Assembly (NCBI GenBank): GCA_017961015.1
Contig: JAGCYC010000002.1
Location: 1 to 42,028 of the forward strand
Length of the DNA: 42,028 nt
Source: Bacteroidales bacterium
GTDB lineage: Bacteria > Bacteroidota > Bacteroidia > Bacteroidales > UBA932
Direction of reading: 5' to 3'
Numbering within the stretch: the stretch's first letter is position 1; each line of letters begins with the position of its first letter. Positions 8,352 through 16,518 of this stretch are shown one piece after another. The position numbers and the translations under genes are program-made. Below the pieces are notes generated by a model that saw nothing but the letters and a program-made list of their open reading frames with translations, was not told the origin of the DNA and ran no database searches.

Positions 8352-9959
8352 TTACTCCTTTACAGCAGGGTTGCAGTCCCACCACAGGCGGGTGGCCATA
8401 TTGTCGGTTCCGCGAAGCAGATTCTGCACTGCATAGTTGTAATTGGTGGCATTGGTGGTGCGCTCTTCCTGGGGATAAGGCATACGGCGGGCGCCGAGGG
8501 CGGAATTCACGATTCCACCGCTCTTGTTGCCTTCGTCCGTTGCCGGGATCAGGTGAGGGAAGCCCGTGCGGCGGTAATCGGCCCAGGCCTCATTGCCGAT
8601 ATTGAAGTTGGCGATCCACTTCTGGATGATGATGCGCTCCTGCATCTGTGCGGGGGTGGCGGCATCGTCCCAGGCGACGGTGAGTTCGGTCGGACGGGCC
8701 GAATAGGAATTGTTCCCGGCGGGATCCACGTAGGCGGCGGGCAGGGAGACCGCGTCGGCGATGTAGGCATCAGCCCCGGCTACGCCCCACTGGTCGAAGC
8801 TAAGGCGTATGCCCTCCTCGTAGAAGTCCTTGGCTGTGCCGGCGCCCATATTGAAGCCGAACACGGCTGCCGCTTCGGCCTTCAGGAAGGCTACCTCGGC
8901 GGCATTCATCCACTGGACGGGGTCGGTCTTGGTGATCTTCACGCCGCTGTATTTGCGGCCAACGGTGCCGAGGGCGGGAATCTGGATGCCCCTGCGCATG
9001 CCCACGTAAGGAATGCCTTCCCATTCGGATTCGATGAAGTAGGCGCTCATACGGGGATCGTTGTAGCCGTTCATATAGAGGATGATATCGGCAGCCACGT
9101 GGGTGTCGCCGCCGGTCGAGCAGCCCTGGGGCTCGTTGTACTTCACCGAAACGTAGATGGGATTGCCGGCGCTGCCGAAGCTGCGCGAGGTGATGCGGGC
9201 GTTATCGGCATTGGAGGTGAAGACGCCGATCTCGTGTGCGACGGCTTCTTCGGCCTTCTGCTGTGCCAGGGCCCTGTCGGCGTAGACGATACGCATCGCA
9301 AGGCGCAGTTTCAGGGAGTTTGCGAACTTGCACCAGGCTACCGGCGAGCCGCCGTAGATGTAGTCGGCGCTGGCAGCGATACCGCCAAGGCGGTTCTCGT
9401 AGAGGACTGCGATGGCATCCTCCAGGTCCTTGAACATTGCGTCGTAAACCACCTTCTGGGAGTCGTAGGCGACCTCGATCTTTCCGTCCACGCCTATCTG
9501 GGTGTAGGGGATGGGACCGTAGGTGTCGGTTATGCGGGACATCGATGCCACCTTGATGATTTTGCCGATGGCGTCCACGATAGGATCGCCCACTGTCCTG
9601 AGCTGGGCCAGATTGGAGTACAGGGTGGGGATTATGCGGTCGCTCACCATCAGTACGCGGGTCCAGTCATTTGTGGGATTGTAATTGTCTATTGTATTGT
9701 CGAAACGGCCGGTGGTGGCGTAATATCCGCCCATAGGGCCGCCCAGGAGGCAGTCCGTGAACTGGCAGGTATTGACGTCCGTCGATATCACTGCGCTGGC
9801 GGCACCGTTGAGCGCGGCGGCCACGTTGTAACCGTTGCGGGACATAGCCTCACCCGAGATGCTGTACGGGTCGGTGTTGTAGTCCAGATAGTTCCAGGTG
9901 CAGGAAACGGCGCTTACGGCCGATACTGCAAGTATTGTGAGTATCTTTTTCATACGCAT
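8352..9959 (-). CDS. SusD/RagB-family glycan-binding lipoprotein (locus 2)
   Basis: SusD-like proteins form the lid of the SusC transporter and bind the incoming glycan. The 535-residue product has signal MRMKKILTILAVSAVSAVSC (Cys20). It fits the SusD-like_2 type: LDYNTDPYSIS near the N-terminus, TDTYGPIPYTQIG, and a C-terminal IGNEAWADYRRTGFPHLIPA. Its ATG overlaps the SusC stop as TGATG, so translation is probably coupled; a second ATG two codons later is equally close to the signal peptide. Substrate is inferred from the adjacent GH18 proteins to be an N-glycan or related chitobiose-containing glycan. Confidence 0.92.
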   Translation of the reverse strand: MRMKKILTILAVSAVSAVSCTWNYLDYNTDPYSISGEAMSRNGYNVAAALNGAASAVISTDVNTCQFTDCLLGGPMGGYYATTGRFDNTIDNYNPTNDWTRVLMVSDRIIPTLYSNLAQLRTVGDPIVDAIGKIIKVASMSRITDTYGPIPYTQIGVDGKIEVAYDSQKVVYDAMFKDLEDAIAVLYENRLGGIAASADYIYGGSPVAWCKFANSLKLRLAMRIVYADRALAQQKAEEAVAHEIGVFTSNADNARITSRSFGSAGNPIYVSVKYNEPQGCSTGGDTHVAADIILYMNGYNDPRMSAYFIESEWEGIPYVGMRRGIQIPALGTVGRKYSGVKITKTDPVQWMNAAEVAFLKAEAAAVFGFNMGAGTAKDFYEEGIRLSFDQWGVAGADAYIADAVSLPAAYVDPAGNNSYSARPTELTVAWDDAATPAQMQERIIIQKWIANFNIGNEAWADYRRTGFPHLIPATDEGNKSGGIVNSALGARRMPYPQEERTTNATNYNYAVQNLLRGTDNMATRLWWDCNPAVKE

Positions 9960-12900
9960 CAGAATTTAGCACGCAGTGAAAAGCCGATGTTCCTCAGGGA
10001 AGGGGTCATAAAGTTGTCCAGACCCTGATAGTAGTTGCCCGTGGATGCCACCGACTCCGGATCGAAGGGGGCCGTGCAGTAAATCATGAACAGGTTACGG
10101 GCAATAAGGGAGAGGGTGAGGTCGCACACGTTCCAGAGCGAGGCCCTGGGAATGGTGTAACCGAGCGACAGTTCGCTCACACGTACGTTGGTGGCGCTGT
10201 AGGTGTAGAACTGGGGAATGCCGTTGCCGCCGGCAATGCCGGTGTACCAGGCAAGCGGGTCCACACGGTCGCCGCCGTTGATCTCCACGAAGCCGCGGTC
10301 ACGGGCTGCAGCACTCTCCTCGGAGACGCCGAAGTAGTCCAGAAGGCTCTGGGTGCGGGAATAGACAACGCCGCCCAGGCGGGCGCTTATCATCACGCCC
10401 AGGCTCAGATTGTTCCAGCTGAAGTCGTTGCGCCAGCTAAGGTTGGCCTTCGGAAGCACGCTGCCAAGGAGTTTGTAGTCTGTCTTGTCGGTATAGGGGA
10501 AGGAGGTGAAGTTGCCGTCAGCTCCCATATAGATCTGGCCGTTGTAGTCACGGGCGATGTCCAGCAGGGAATAGAGGTCTCCGAGGGAGCCGCCTTCCTT
10601 CAGGATGAAGTGAGCCTGGCCCAGGCCGCCCATATCCATATCGCGGCCTACTTCCACCTCGGTGCCCTCGGCGGTCTTGATGGTGGATATCAGCTTCACG
10701 ATCTTGTTCTGGTTGGCGCTCAGGTTGAAGCGGCTGTCCCAGCCGAAGTCACCCCATTTGTGGGCGTAACCCAGAGACAGCTCCACACCCATATTCTGGA
10801 TGTCACCGCTCTGTACGTACATTTTGGAGTAACCGGAACCGGCCGAGATCTTCGGGTCGAAGGTCTGGTTGGCCGTGTGGGACAGGTACCAGGTAAGGTC
10901 TGCGCTCCAGTCGGTCAGGAATCGGCCGCTCCAGCCCACTTCGTAAGAGGTGGTGCGCTCGGGCTTAAGGTCGTAGATCGGGTACTGCGTGTTCATCGAA
11001 TAGCTCATCGTGGCGCCGTCCCAGCTGTGCAGGGGGTTGGCGATGAACCTTGCGAACGGGATGGCCACCGAGGCCCAGGATGCACGCAGCTTCATATACT
11101 CGAACACCTGCTTCAGGCCGGGGAAGGTCTGGGAGATAACCCAGGAGCCGCCCACGGAGGGATAGAAGAAGCTGTGTACCTTCGAGTGGGGTCCCCACAG
11201 GGCCGAGGGCCAGTCGTTACGGGCCGTCAGCGTGAGGTAGTAGGCGCTCTTGTAGCCTAGTTCCACCGAGGCGAACACCGACTGGGTCTGCTCGTGCCAC
11301 GCTCCCTGGCTGTGGCCCAGGGCGCTCGTGCTCGTAAGGTTCTGGATGGCGAACACGTTCTGGACGCCGGGCTTCTCGTCCGAGAATACGCCGTCCGGGA
11401 TGGGACCGCCAACCGATGAACCCTCGTAGCTGGTGTCGGATATAATCGCACCGACGTTGGCCTGAAGGTGGAGTTCGTCAGTCAGGTTCTTGTCTATGTT
11501 GGCCATAATGTCGGCGTAGGTCTGGGTGTCGGTGCTCTGATTGAGTCCGTAGCTGCCGTAGGCCGAGTCGCCGGTGAAAAGGCGGTTGGTGGAACCGTAG
11601 TTCTTCTCCTCGAACTTGTTCGTGGCGTTGTCCACCTTTACGCGGCCGGAGATGTTCAGCCAGTCAAGCACCTGGTAGCTCAGCTGTGCGCCCAGCATAT
11701 AGCGGCGCTTGTGGTTGTCGCGGAGCGTCCTGTAGTTCACCCAGTAGGGGTTCTGCATAGTCAGGCCGCCGTCGCCAACGGGCCAGTACTGGTCGTACAC
11801 CCTGGTTACCGGGTTATATCGCTCGTATATCTTCACCGCATCCCAGGCGTTGCCCCTCGGGAAGAGGTAGGCGCCCACGACCGGGTTGTTGTACGTACCC
11901 TGGTTGATCATATTGCGGTCCGACTGGATGATGAAGCTGCCGTTGATGTCAAGGGTCATCTTCCCGTCGAGGAACTTGGTCGTGTTGCGGCCGGTGAACG
12001 TGAGCTTGTCGTAGCTGTTGTTCGGAACTATGCCCCAGGAGTTCAGGGCGCCGGCGCTCAGGTAGGTCTGGTTTACCGCGTTGCCCACGCTCAGGGACAC
12101 GTTCTCGGTCTGGGTCCAACCCGTGCGGAAGTAGTCCTTGGCAGGGTTGTAGCCAGGGCGTATGCTTTCGGGCATAAGGTCTCCCCAGCTCTTTACCTCG
12201 GAGCCGATGGAGGAGCCGTAGTCGCCGGTACCGTAACGGTTCTGGAACTTAGGAAGAACGAACGGGGTCATCATCTCCGTAGTGGAGCTGAACACCACCG
12301 ATGCCTTGCCTTCCTGACCCTTGCGGGTGGTAACGACGATGGCGCCGTTCGCTGCATCCGAGCCGTAAAGGGCCGCTGCAGCTGCGCCGTTAAGCACCGA
12401 GATGCTCTCGATGTCCTCCGGGTTGATATCGGCCATAGGATCGGTGGAACCGGTGGAGCCGAACTCGGTGGAGCCGCTCCCGGCGTTCTTGTACACCGGG
12501 ATACCGTCTATCACATACAGGGCGTTCGAACTCTGGCTCACGGACTTGGGACCGCGCATCACCACCTTGGACGCACCGCCCACACCCGATGAAGAGCTGT
12601 TGATAACAAGACCCGCCACCTTGCCGTTGAGGGCGTTCAGGAAGTTCGCGTCCTTGTTGGACACCACGTCGTCCGAGTTCACCTGCTGTACGTTGTACGA
12701 CAGGGCTTTCTCGCTTCGGCGGATACCGAGGGCGGTCACTACCGTGGCCTCCATGGTCATGGCCTCTTCCTGAAGGACCACGTCCACGACGCTGCGGCCC
12801 GCTACCTGTACGGTCACGCTCTCGTAACCCAGGCAGCTCACCTCAAGGACAGCGTCGCCGGACGGAACGGTCAGGGACCATACGCCGTCAAGGTCCGTGA

Positions 12901-13060
12901 CCGAACCCTGGCTCGTGCCCTGAAGTACCACGCCGGCACCCACTACGGGGTAGCCGCCGCCGTCGGTCACAGTACCGCTTACGCGATGCTGGGCCATCAA
13001 GGTGCCTGCCTGCAGCAGCAATAGCATCACCGCTGCGACACAAAACAGTTTTTTCTTCAT
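9959..13060 (-). CDS. SusC/RagA-family TonB-dependent transporter (locus 2)
   Basis: This outer-membrane importer takes up glycan fragments using TonB energy. It has 1033 residues from the ATG that starts MKKKLFCVAAVMLLLLQAG; an ATG three codons upstream (13069) is possible. Order: signal peptide ending LMAQ, carboxypeptidase-regulatory-like domain (HRVSGTVTDGGGYPVVGAG), TonB-box-like TVVTALGIRRSEKAL, plug (KVAGLVINSSSSGVGGASK, LYVIDGIPVY) and a beta-barrel ending NIGFSLRAKF. It is coupled to SusD. No TAnnTTTG promoter lies directly upstream; a GC-rich hairpin separates it from the LamG gene before it, so it may depend on readthrough. Confidence 0.93.
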   Translation of the reverse strand: MKKKLFCVAAVMLLLLQAGTLMAQHRVSGTVTDGGGYPVVGAGVVLQGTSQGSVTDLDGVWSLTVPSGDAVLEVSCLGYESVTVQVAGRSVVDVVLQEEAMTMEATVVTALGIRRSEKALSYNVQQVNSDDVVSNKDANFLNALNGKVAGLVINSSSSGVGGASKVVMRGPKSVSQSSNALYVIDGIPVYKNAGSGSTEFGSTGSTDPMADINPEDIESISVLNGAAAAALYGSDAANGAIVVTTRKGQEGKASVVFSSTTEMMTPFVLPKFQNRYGTGDYGSSIGSEVKSWGDLMPESIRPGYNPAKDYFRTGWTQTENVSLSVGNAVNQTYLSAGALNSWGIVPNNSYDKLTFTGRNTTKFLDGKMTLDINGSFIIQSDRNMINQGTYNNPVVGAYLFPRGNAWDAVKIYERYNPVTRVYDQYWPVGDGGLTMQNPYWVNYRTLRDNHKRRYMLGAQLSYQVLDWLNISGRVKVDNATNKFEEKNYGSTNRLFTGDSAYGSYGLNQSTDTQTYADIMANIDKNLTDELHLQANVGAIISDTSYEGSSVGGPIPDGVFSDEKPGVQNVFAIQNLTSTSALGHSQGAWHEQTQSVFASVELGYKSAYYLTLTARNDWPSALWGPHSKVHSFFYPSVGGSWVISQTFPGLKQVFEYMKLRASWASVAIPFARFIANPLHSWDGATMSYSMNTQYPIYDLKPERTTSYEVGWSGRFLTDWSADLTWYLSHTANQTFDPKISAGSGYSKMYVQSGDIQNMGVELSLGYAHKWGDFGWDSRFNLSANQNKIVKLISTIKTAEGTEVEVGRDMDMGGLGQAHFILKEGGSLGDLYSLLDIARDYNGQIYMGADGNFTSFPYTDKTDYKLLGSVLPKANLSWRNDFSWNNLSLGVMISARLGGVVYSRTQSLLDYFGVSEESAAARDRGFVEINGGDRVDPLAWYTGIAGGNGIPQFYTYSATNVRVSELSLGYTIPRASLWNVCDLTLSLIARNLFMIYCTAPFDPESVASTGNYYQGLDNFMTPSLRNIGFSLRAKF

Positions 13061-13071
13061 TACTGACATAT

Positions 13072-13112
13072 TAAACAAACTCTCCCGCCAGTTGGAAAAC
13101 CGCCGGCGGGAG
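13072..13112 (-). terminator. Intercistronic hairpin with terminator-like T tract before susC2
   Basis: On the minus strand arms CTCCCGCC (13112-13105) and GGCGGGAG (13089-13082) enclose a 15-base loop and are followed by AGTTTGTTT. It stands between the LamG gene and SusC2. Because no promoter is visible between the hairpin and SusC2, it may be a partial terminator or an RNA-processing/stability element rather than a full stop. Confidence 0.6.
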
Positions 13113-13125
13113 AAAACAATTATTG

Positions 13126-14694
13126 CTATTTGACCGCAGGAAGGGTACCGTCCACCCAAGTCAGGTTACCCGACACAGGAGTGAGGGTCCTGCTCTTGCC
13201 GGAAGCGTCGGAGATGGTGTTTCCGCCGCCCTCGGTGAACTTCCAGTTGGCCAGCAGGCCGCTGCCCGTAGGATTTGCCACATACATATTGGCTGCAATC
13301 TCGGTCTCGCTCAGGGCCCGGCCCCAAACGCGTACGAAGGCAAGGTTGCCCTTGAAGAAGCGGTTGCGGCCGTAGGCGTTGCCAATCATAAACACGTTGG
13401 GATTGTTGCCGTCGGTGTAGCCGGTGATGCCGTTCAGGGGAAGGGTGCCGTCAAGCTTGGAGGTACCCTCGGCCGCCTTCACGCCGTCGATATAGAGGAT
13501 GAAGCTCTTGTCGGCCGAATAGGTTGCGGCGACGTGCTTCCATTCGCCCGTAGTGGCATTGGCGCTTATCACGGTCTCGGTGGACTGGGTCCAGCCGCTG
13601 GCCGATCCGCCGCCCGTCACAGCCTGGAACTTGCCCTGCTGCTCGCGGATGAGGAACACGCCCTCGGTGCCCACGAAGGACTGGGCGCCGTTGTTGTCGG
13701 ACGAGCCGGCGGGCATGAACACCCAGCATTCCAGGGTAAGGGCTTCCTGGGAGGCCTCGGCATCGGGCCAGGTGTATACGAAGTAGGTGTTGCTCATGTC
13801 AATCACCGTAGCCTGCTGGGGACCGTCGGCTACGGTTACGGCGCACTCGGCCTTGATCTGGGTGCCCTGGATGGTGGCGGTGATGGTGGCCGAGCCGTAA
13901 TCTACCGCGGTGATCCTGCCGTTGGAAACGGTGGCCACGGAGGTTTTGCTGCTGCTCCACACTACGGTGGGGCTGTCGGTATGGTTGGCCGGAACGAAGG
14001 AAACGTTCACGGTAGTGCTCTCACCGGGATTGAGCTTCACATTGGCCTTGTCCAGGGCGATTCCTGTGGTGGGGATCTTGGACGAGGTTACGGTCACGGT
14101 CACGGTGCCGGAATACTCCTTGCCCTCGGAGGTGACGGTTGCGGTGATTACGGCAGTGTCGGAGGAACCTTCGGGAACGGTCTTGGCGGTAACCAGACCG
14201 GTGGAGCTCACCGTGGCCACCGAAGTCTTGGAACTGCTGTATTTTATGGTCTTGAGCGCAGCCTCCTTGTCGGTGGCGTTGTCCGGCACGATTGCGGGGC
14301 TGAGCTGACGGGTTGCACCTTCCTGCAGCGAGAAATTGCTGCCAAGGTTCACTCCGGTAATGACCACCACTCCCGGCGGGACTTCCTTAACCGTAACATG
14401 CGAGGTGAGCTTTTCCGTGTTCACCGTGACGGTGATGTCGGTGTTGCCGGCTTTTCGGCCTGTCACCACGCCTTTGGAGGTAACCGAGGCGATGGTAGTG
14501 TTGGCCGATTTGTAGGAGATTTTGGCTCCTTCGGGGGCGCCGCTTACCACGAGGTCTCCTTTCTCACCCACGAAAAGGGTAAGATCGTTCACCTTCATAC
14601 CGCCTTCGTCGATGGGAGCGTCCGTTTTGGAGCACGCTGTAAGGCCGATTAGGACTGAAAGTGCCCCTAGGAAGAGTTTTCTTGTTATAGTCAT
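13126..14694 (-). CDS. Big_2/LamG surface lipoprotein, near-copy of the 16519-18099 gene
   Basis: This 522-residue lipoprotein has signal MTITRKLFLGALSVLIGLTAC (Cys21). Three Ig-like repeats (about 35-110, 115-205 and 210-295) carry the Big_2 pattern (KTSVATVSSTGLVTAK, PTVVWSSSKTSVATVSNGR). A LamG_3 domain follows (about 300-520; FVYTWPDAEASQEALTLECW, GVFLIREQQGKFQAVTGG, GEWKHVAATYSADKSF, GLLANWKFTEGGG). The LamG half is almost identical to that of the gene at 16519-18099, on the other side of the CotH gene; the Ig-like half is much more diverged. It has its own -7 box. Ligand unknown; probably a carbohydrate or glycoprotein. Confidence 0.85.
   Translation of the reverse strand: MTITRKLFLGALSVLIGLTACSKTDAPIDEGGMKVNDLTLFVGEKGDLVVSGAPEGAKISYKSANTTIASVTSKGVVTGRKAGNTDITVTVNTEKLTSHVTVKEVPPGVVVITGVNLGSNFSLQEGATRQLSPAIVPDNATDKEAALKTIKYSSSKTSVATVSSTGLVTAKTVPEGSSDTAVITATVTSEGKEYSGTVTVTVTSSKIPTTGIALDKANVKLNPGESTTVNVSFVPANHTDSPTVVWSSSKTSVATVSNGRITAVDYGSATITATIQGTQIKAECAVTVADGPQQATVIDMSNTYFVYTWPDAEASQEALTLECWVFMPAGSSDNNGAQSFVGTEGVFLIREQQGKFQAVTGGGSASGWTQSTETVISANATTGEWKHVAATYSADKSFILYIDGVKAAEGTSKLDGTLPLNGITGYTDGNNPNVFMIGNAYGRNRFFKGNLAFVRVWGRALSETEIAANMYVANPTGSGLLANWKFTEGGGNTISDASGKSRTLTPVSGNLTWVDGTLPAVK
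13585..13644. repeat. Exact 60-bp repeat inside LamG domain, copy 1
   Basis: These 60 bases are identical to 16984-17043 in the neighbouring LamG gene, and strong similarity extends several hundred bases on both sides. The two copies are direct repeats about 3.4 kb apart with the CotH gene between them, so they could recombine. Confidence 0.85.
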
Positions 14695-14735
14695 AAGTGC
14701 TATCGTTTATGCTGTGTCACACATGTAACAAAGTA

Positions 14736-14743
14736 CAAATTTA
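14736..14743 (-). promoter_or_regulatory. -7 box of the LamG gene at 13126-14694
   Basis: A perfect TAnnTTTG (TAAATTTG) on the minus strand lies 41 bases before the start codon. A TTTT rather than TTTG stands 19 bases upstream, so the -33 box is imperfect. The element starts about 25 bases after the CotH stop codon. Confidence 0.6.
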
Positions 14744-14766
14744 GCGCTTTTTATTTCATAAAAAAA

Positions 14767-16431
14767 CTATTGTGCAAATAAGCGGTCCAAAACTGCCGCT
14801 CTCTGATGGGTAATGCGACGAATCCGCTGTATTTCCTCGGGGTAGGTTGCAGCGGGCATTTTGGCCTCGGTGGACGCCTGGTAATAGAAGGGCCAGACGG
14901 TATAATTGGCCTCGACGGCCTTGGGCATGAGCGCCGGATACAGGTCCAGGCCCCTTTCTATGGCCGATATAAGGGCGTCGCGCCGGGATATCCAGCGCGC
15001 GTTCACGAATGCGCGGAAAGTTTCATCGGCCCAAAACCTTTGGAACCAGTCGTCGGATACGAAGTTGGGCATCTTGAAGCCGGCGTATATCATGAGGGAG
15101 TTGGCCTTGTCGCTTACCCCGGCCGTGCGTATCTCGTTGTCCCAGCCTTTGTCCACGTCCCAGATGGGGCCGAAGAAAATCTTCGGGCTCCCCCGGCGCT
15201 TGTACATCCAGGTGCTGGTATAGCCGTCCATGTCGCCGGCGAGTTCCTTGATGATGATGTAGTCGGCGAGGGTCTTTTCGTCGAACCAGGCCCTCCAGCC
15301 GGAGGAAGGATCCTTGTAGGAGCTGCCGTAAAGCACTTTTTCGGCTTGCCCAATGTAGTTCTTTATCCACTCGTACTGGGAGGCGTCGTAATCCTCCTCA
15401 TCAGGATATTTGTGGTCCAGCTGTATGTTCTTTTGCGGACTGTAAAAGCGCACTGGGGCGCTTTCGCCGTGTATATTGGCCTCCACGATGTAGCCGCCTT
15501 CGATAAGGGAGGAGGCGGAGCCGTCGGCCTGGGTGAGTTTGTCCACGAAGATGCGGCCCTCGTGCCGCTGAAGCTGGTCGGTGAACTGATATACGCCCCT
15601 GTATTCGTTGCCCATATACAGGTTCACGAACTCGCAGCAGGGGGTGAAAAGTATGGCCAGGGGGTCGTGGTAGCCATCGGCCGGATTGAAGAGCACGCGC
15701 GACATATCCCAGGCCAGGGCGTTGCGTATCAGGGATTTATCCATATCCTGGCCCAGTATCACCCAGCTGCGGGCCTGGGTATGGCGCAGGCCTATGGGCG
15801 AGAACTTCTCCGGGAAACGTATGCGGTAGGGCTTCTTTGGCAGCAGCCAGGTGGAATTGCCCCTGCCCCGTATCTCTATCCGCCCCTTCGAGGGCGTCCA
15901 CCAGCCGGCAGTGGTGCGGGGGCTGGTGAGGGAGGCATCGGCCTGTACATAAGTGTTCTTGGAGGTGATTTCCCTGTCCGGGGACACGCGCAGCACCGCC
16001 AGCTCGGTATTTATCTGAGGGAAGTTCAGGTCTACCGGAAAGGACGCCGTACTGCCGTCTTCGGCCTCCACCACAAAGGAAAAGGCCGATGCGAAACTGA
16101 CGGGCGTCTGCCCCGGCGATACGGCCTCCCCTGCCACCAGAAGGCGTTTCCCCCTGAATTGCACCGTCGGGATGAACATCTCGGGAGACGAGCCGTCACG
16201 CCAGGGAAGGTGCATAGCCCTCCAGACGCCGTCCCCGCCCTCCTGGAAAACTATATCGTCGCCGATGCCGGGATTCAGGGCCGCTTCTATGCGTATGGAA
16301 TACAGCTCGTGCGTCCCGTCCTTAGGCGGTTCCACGTTGGCGGAAGAAGAGCCCGGAGCCGGTTCCAGGCCGTCGTTCCGGCAGGCCCAGAGCCCCAGGA
16401 GGGCACACAGAAGAAGTAGGAGGCGTCTCAT
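14767..16431 (-). CDS. CotH-kinase-family lipoprotein
   Basis: The CotH family are atypical protein kinases first known from Bacillus spore coats; many bacterial members have no known substrate. The product has 554 residues and signal MRRLLLLLCALLGLWAC (Cys17); an in-frame ATG 12 codons upstream falls inside the terminator hairpin and is rejected. An N-terminal all-beta region (about 35-150) precedes the CotH domain (about 180-530). Family motifs are RGRGNSTW (188-195), KKPYRIRF (199-206), KSLIRNALA, GVYQFTDQ, GDMDGYTSTWMYK (399-411) and the metal-binding-type GPIWDVD (421-427). The last is usually WDFD, so both Asp are kept. It lies between two near-identical LamG lipoproteins. Kinase activity and a LamG substrate are inference. 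Confidence 0.85.
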   Translation of the reverse strand: MRRLLLLLCALLGLWACRNDGLEPAPGSSSANVEPPKDGTHELYSIRIEAALNPGIGDDIVFQEGGDGVWRAMHLPWRDGSSPEMFIPTVQFRGKRLLVAGEAVSPGQTPVSFASAFSFVVEAEDGSTASFPVDLNFPQINTELAVLRVSPDREITSKNTYVQADASLTSPRTTAGWWTPSKGRIEIRGRGNSTWLLPKKPYRIRFPEKFSPIGLRHTQARSWVILGQDMDKSLIRNALAWDMSRVLFNPADGYHDPLAILFTPCCEFVNLYMGNEYRGVYQFTDQLQRHEGRIFVDKLTQADGSASSLIEGGYIVEANIHGESAPVRFYSPQKNIQLDHKYPDEEDYDASQYEWIKNYIGQAEKVLYGSSYKDPSSGWRAWFDEKTLADYIIIKELAGDMDGYTSTWMYKRRGSPKIFFGPIWDVDKGWDNEIRTAGVSDKANSLMIYAGFKMPNFVSDDWFQRFWADETFRAFVNARWISRRDALISAIERGLDLYPALMPKAVEANYTVWPFYYQASTEAKMPAATYPEEIQRIRRITHQRAAVLDRLFAQ

Positions 16432-16465
16432 AAAAAAGTGGCCGCTCCCCAAGGGAAGCGACCAC
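16432..16465 (-). terminator. Terminator of the 16519-18099 gene, abutting the CotH start
   Basis: On the minus strand arms 16465-16453 and 16449-16438 form a stem of about 11-12 pairs (GTGGTCGCTTCCC with GGGAGCGGCCAC) with a 3-4 base loop. Six T residues follow (16437-16432), and the CotH ATG comes immediately after. It is a textbook intrinsic terminator, but it ends exactly at a start codon. Confidence 0.85.
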
Positions 16466-16496
16466 AAGGATACGAAGAAAATTAGAATTTTCCAAA
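16465..16496 (-). promoter_or_regulatory. Promoter of the CotH gene
   Basis: TTTG (16496-16493), a 20-base spacer and TATCCTTG (16472-16465) match the Bacteroidota consensus with one mismatch in the -7 box. The last base of the -7 box is the first base of the terminator stem. Transcripts from here would therefore begin inside the stem and could not form it fully. Confidence 0.65.
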
Positions 16497-16518
16497 CAGG
16501 GGCCCGCTTGGCATCGCC

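Noticed and set aside
8262-10028. Long plus-strand open frame opposite SusD2
   Set aside because: SusD on the minus strand has the family motifs, lipobox and coupling to SusC; the plus-strand product has none.
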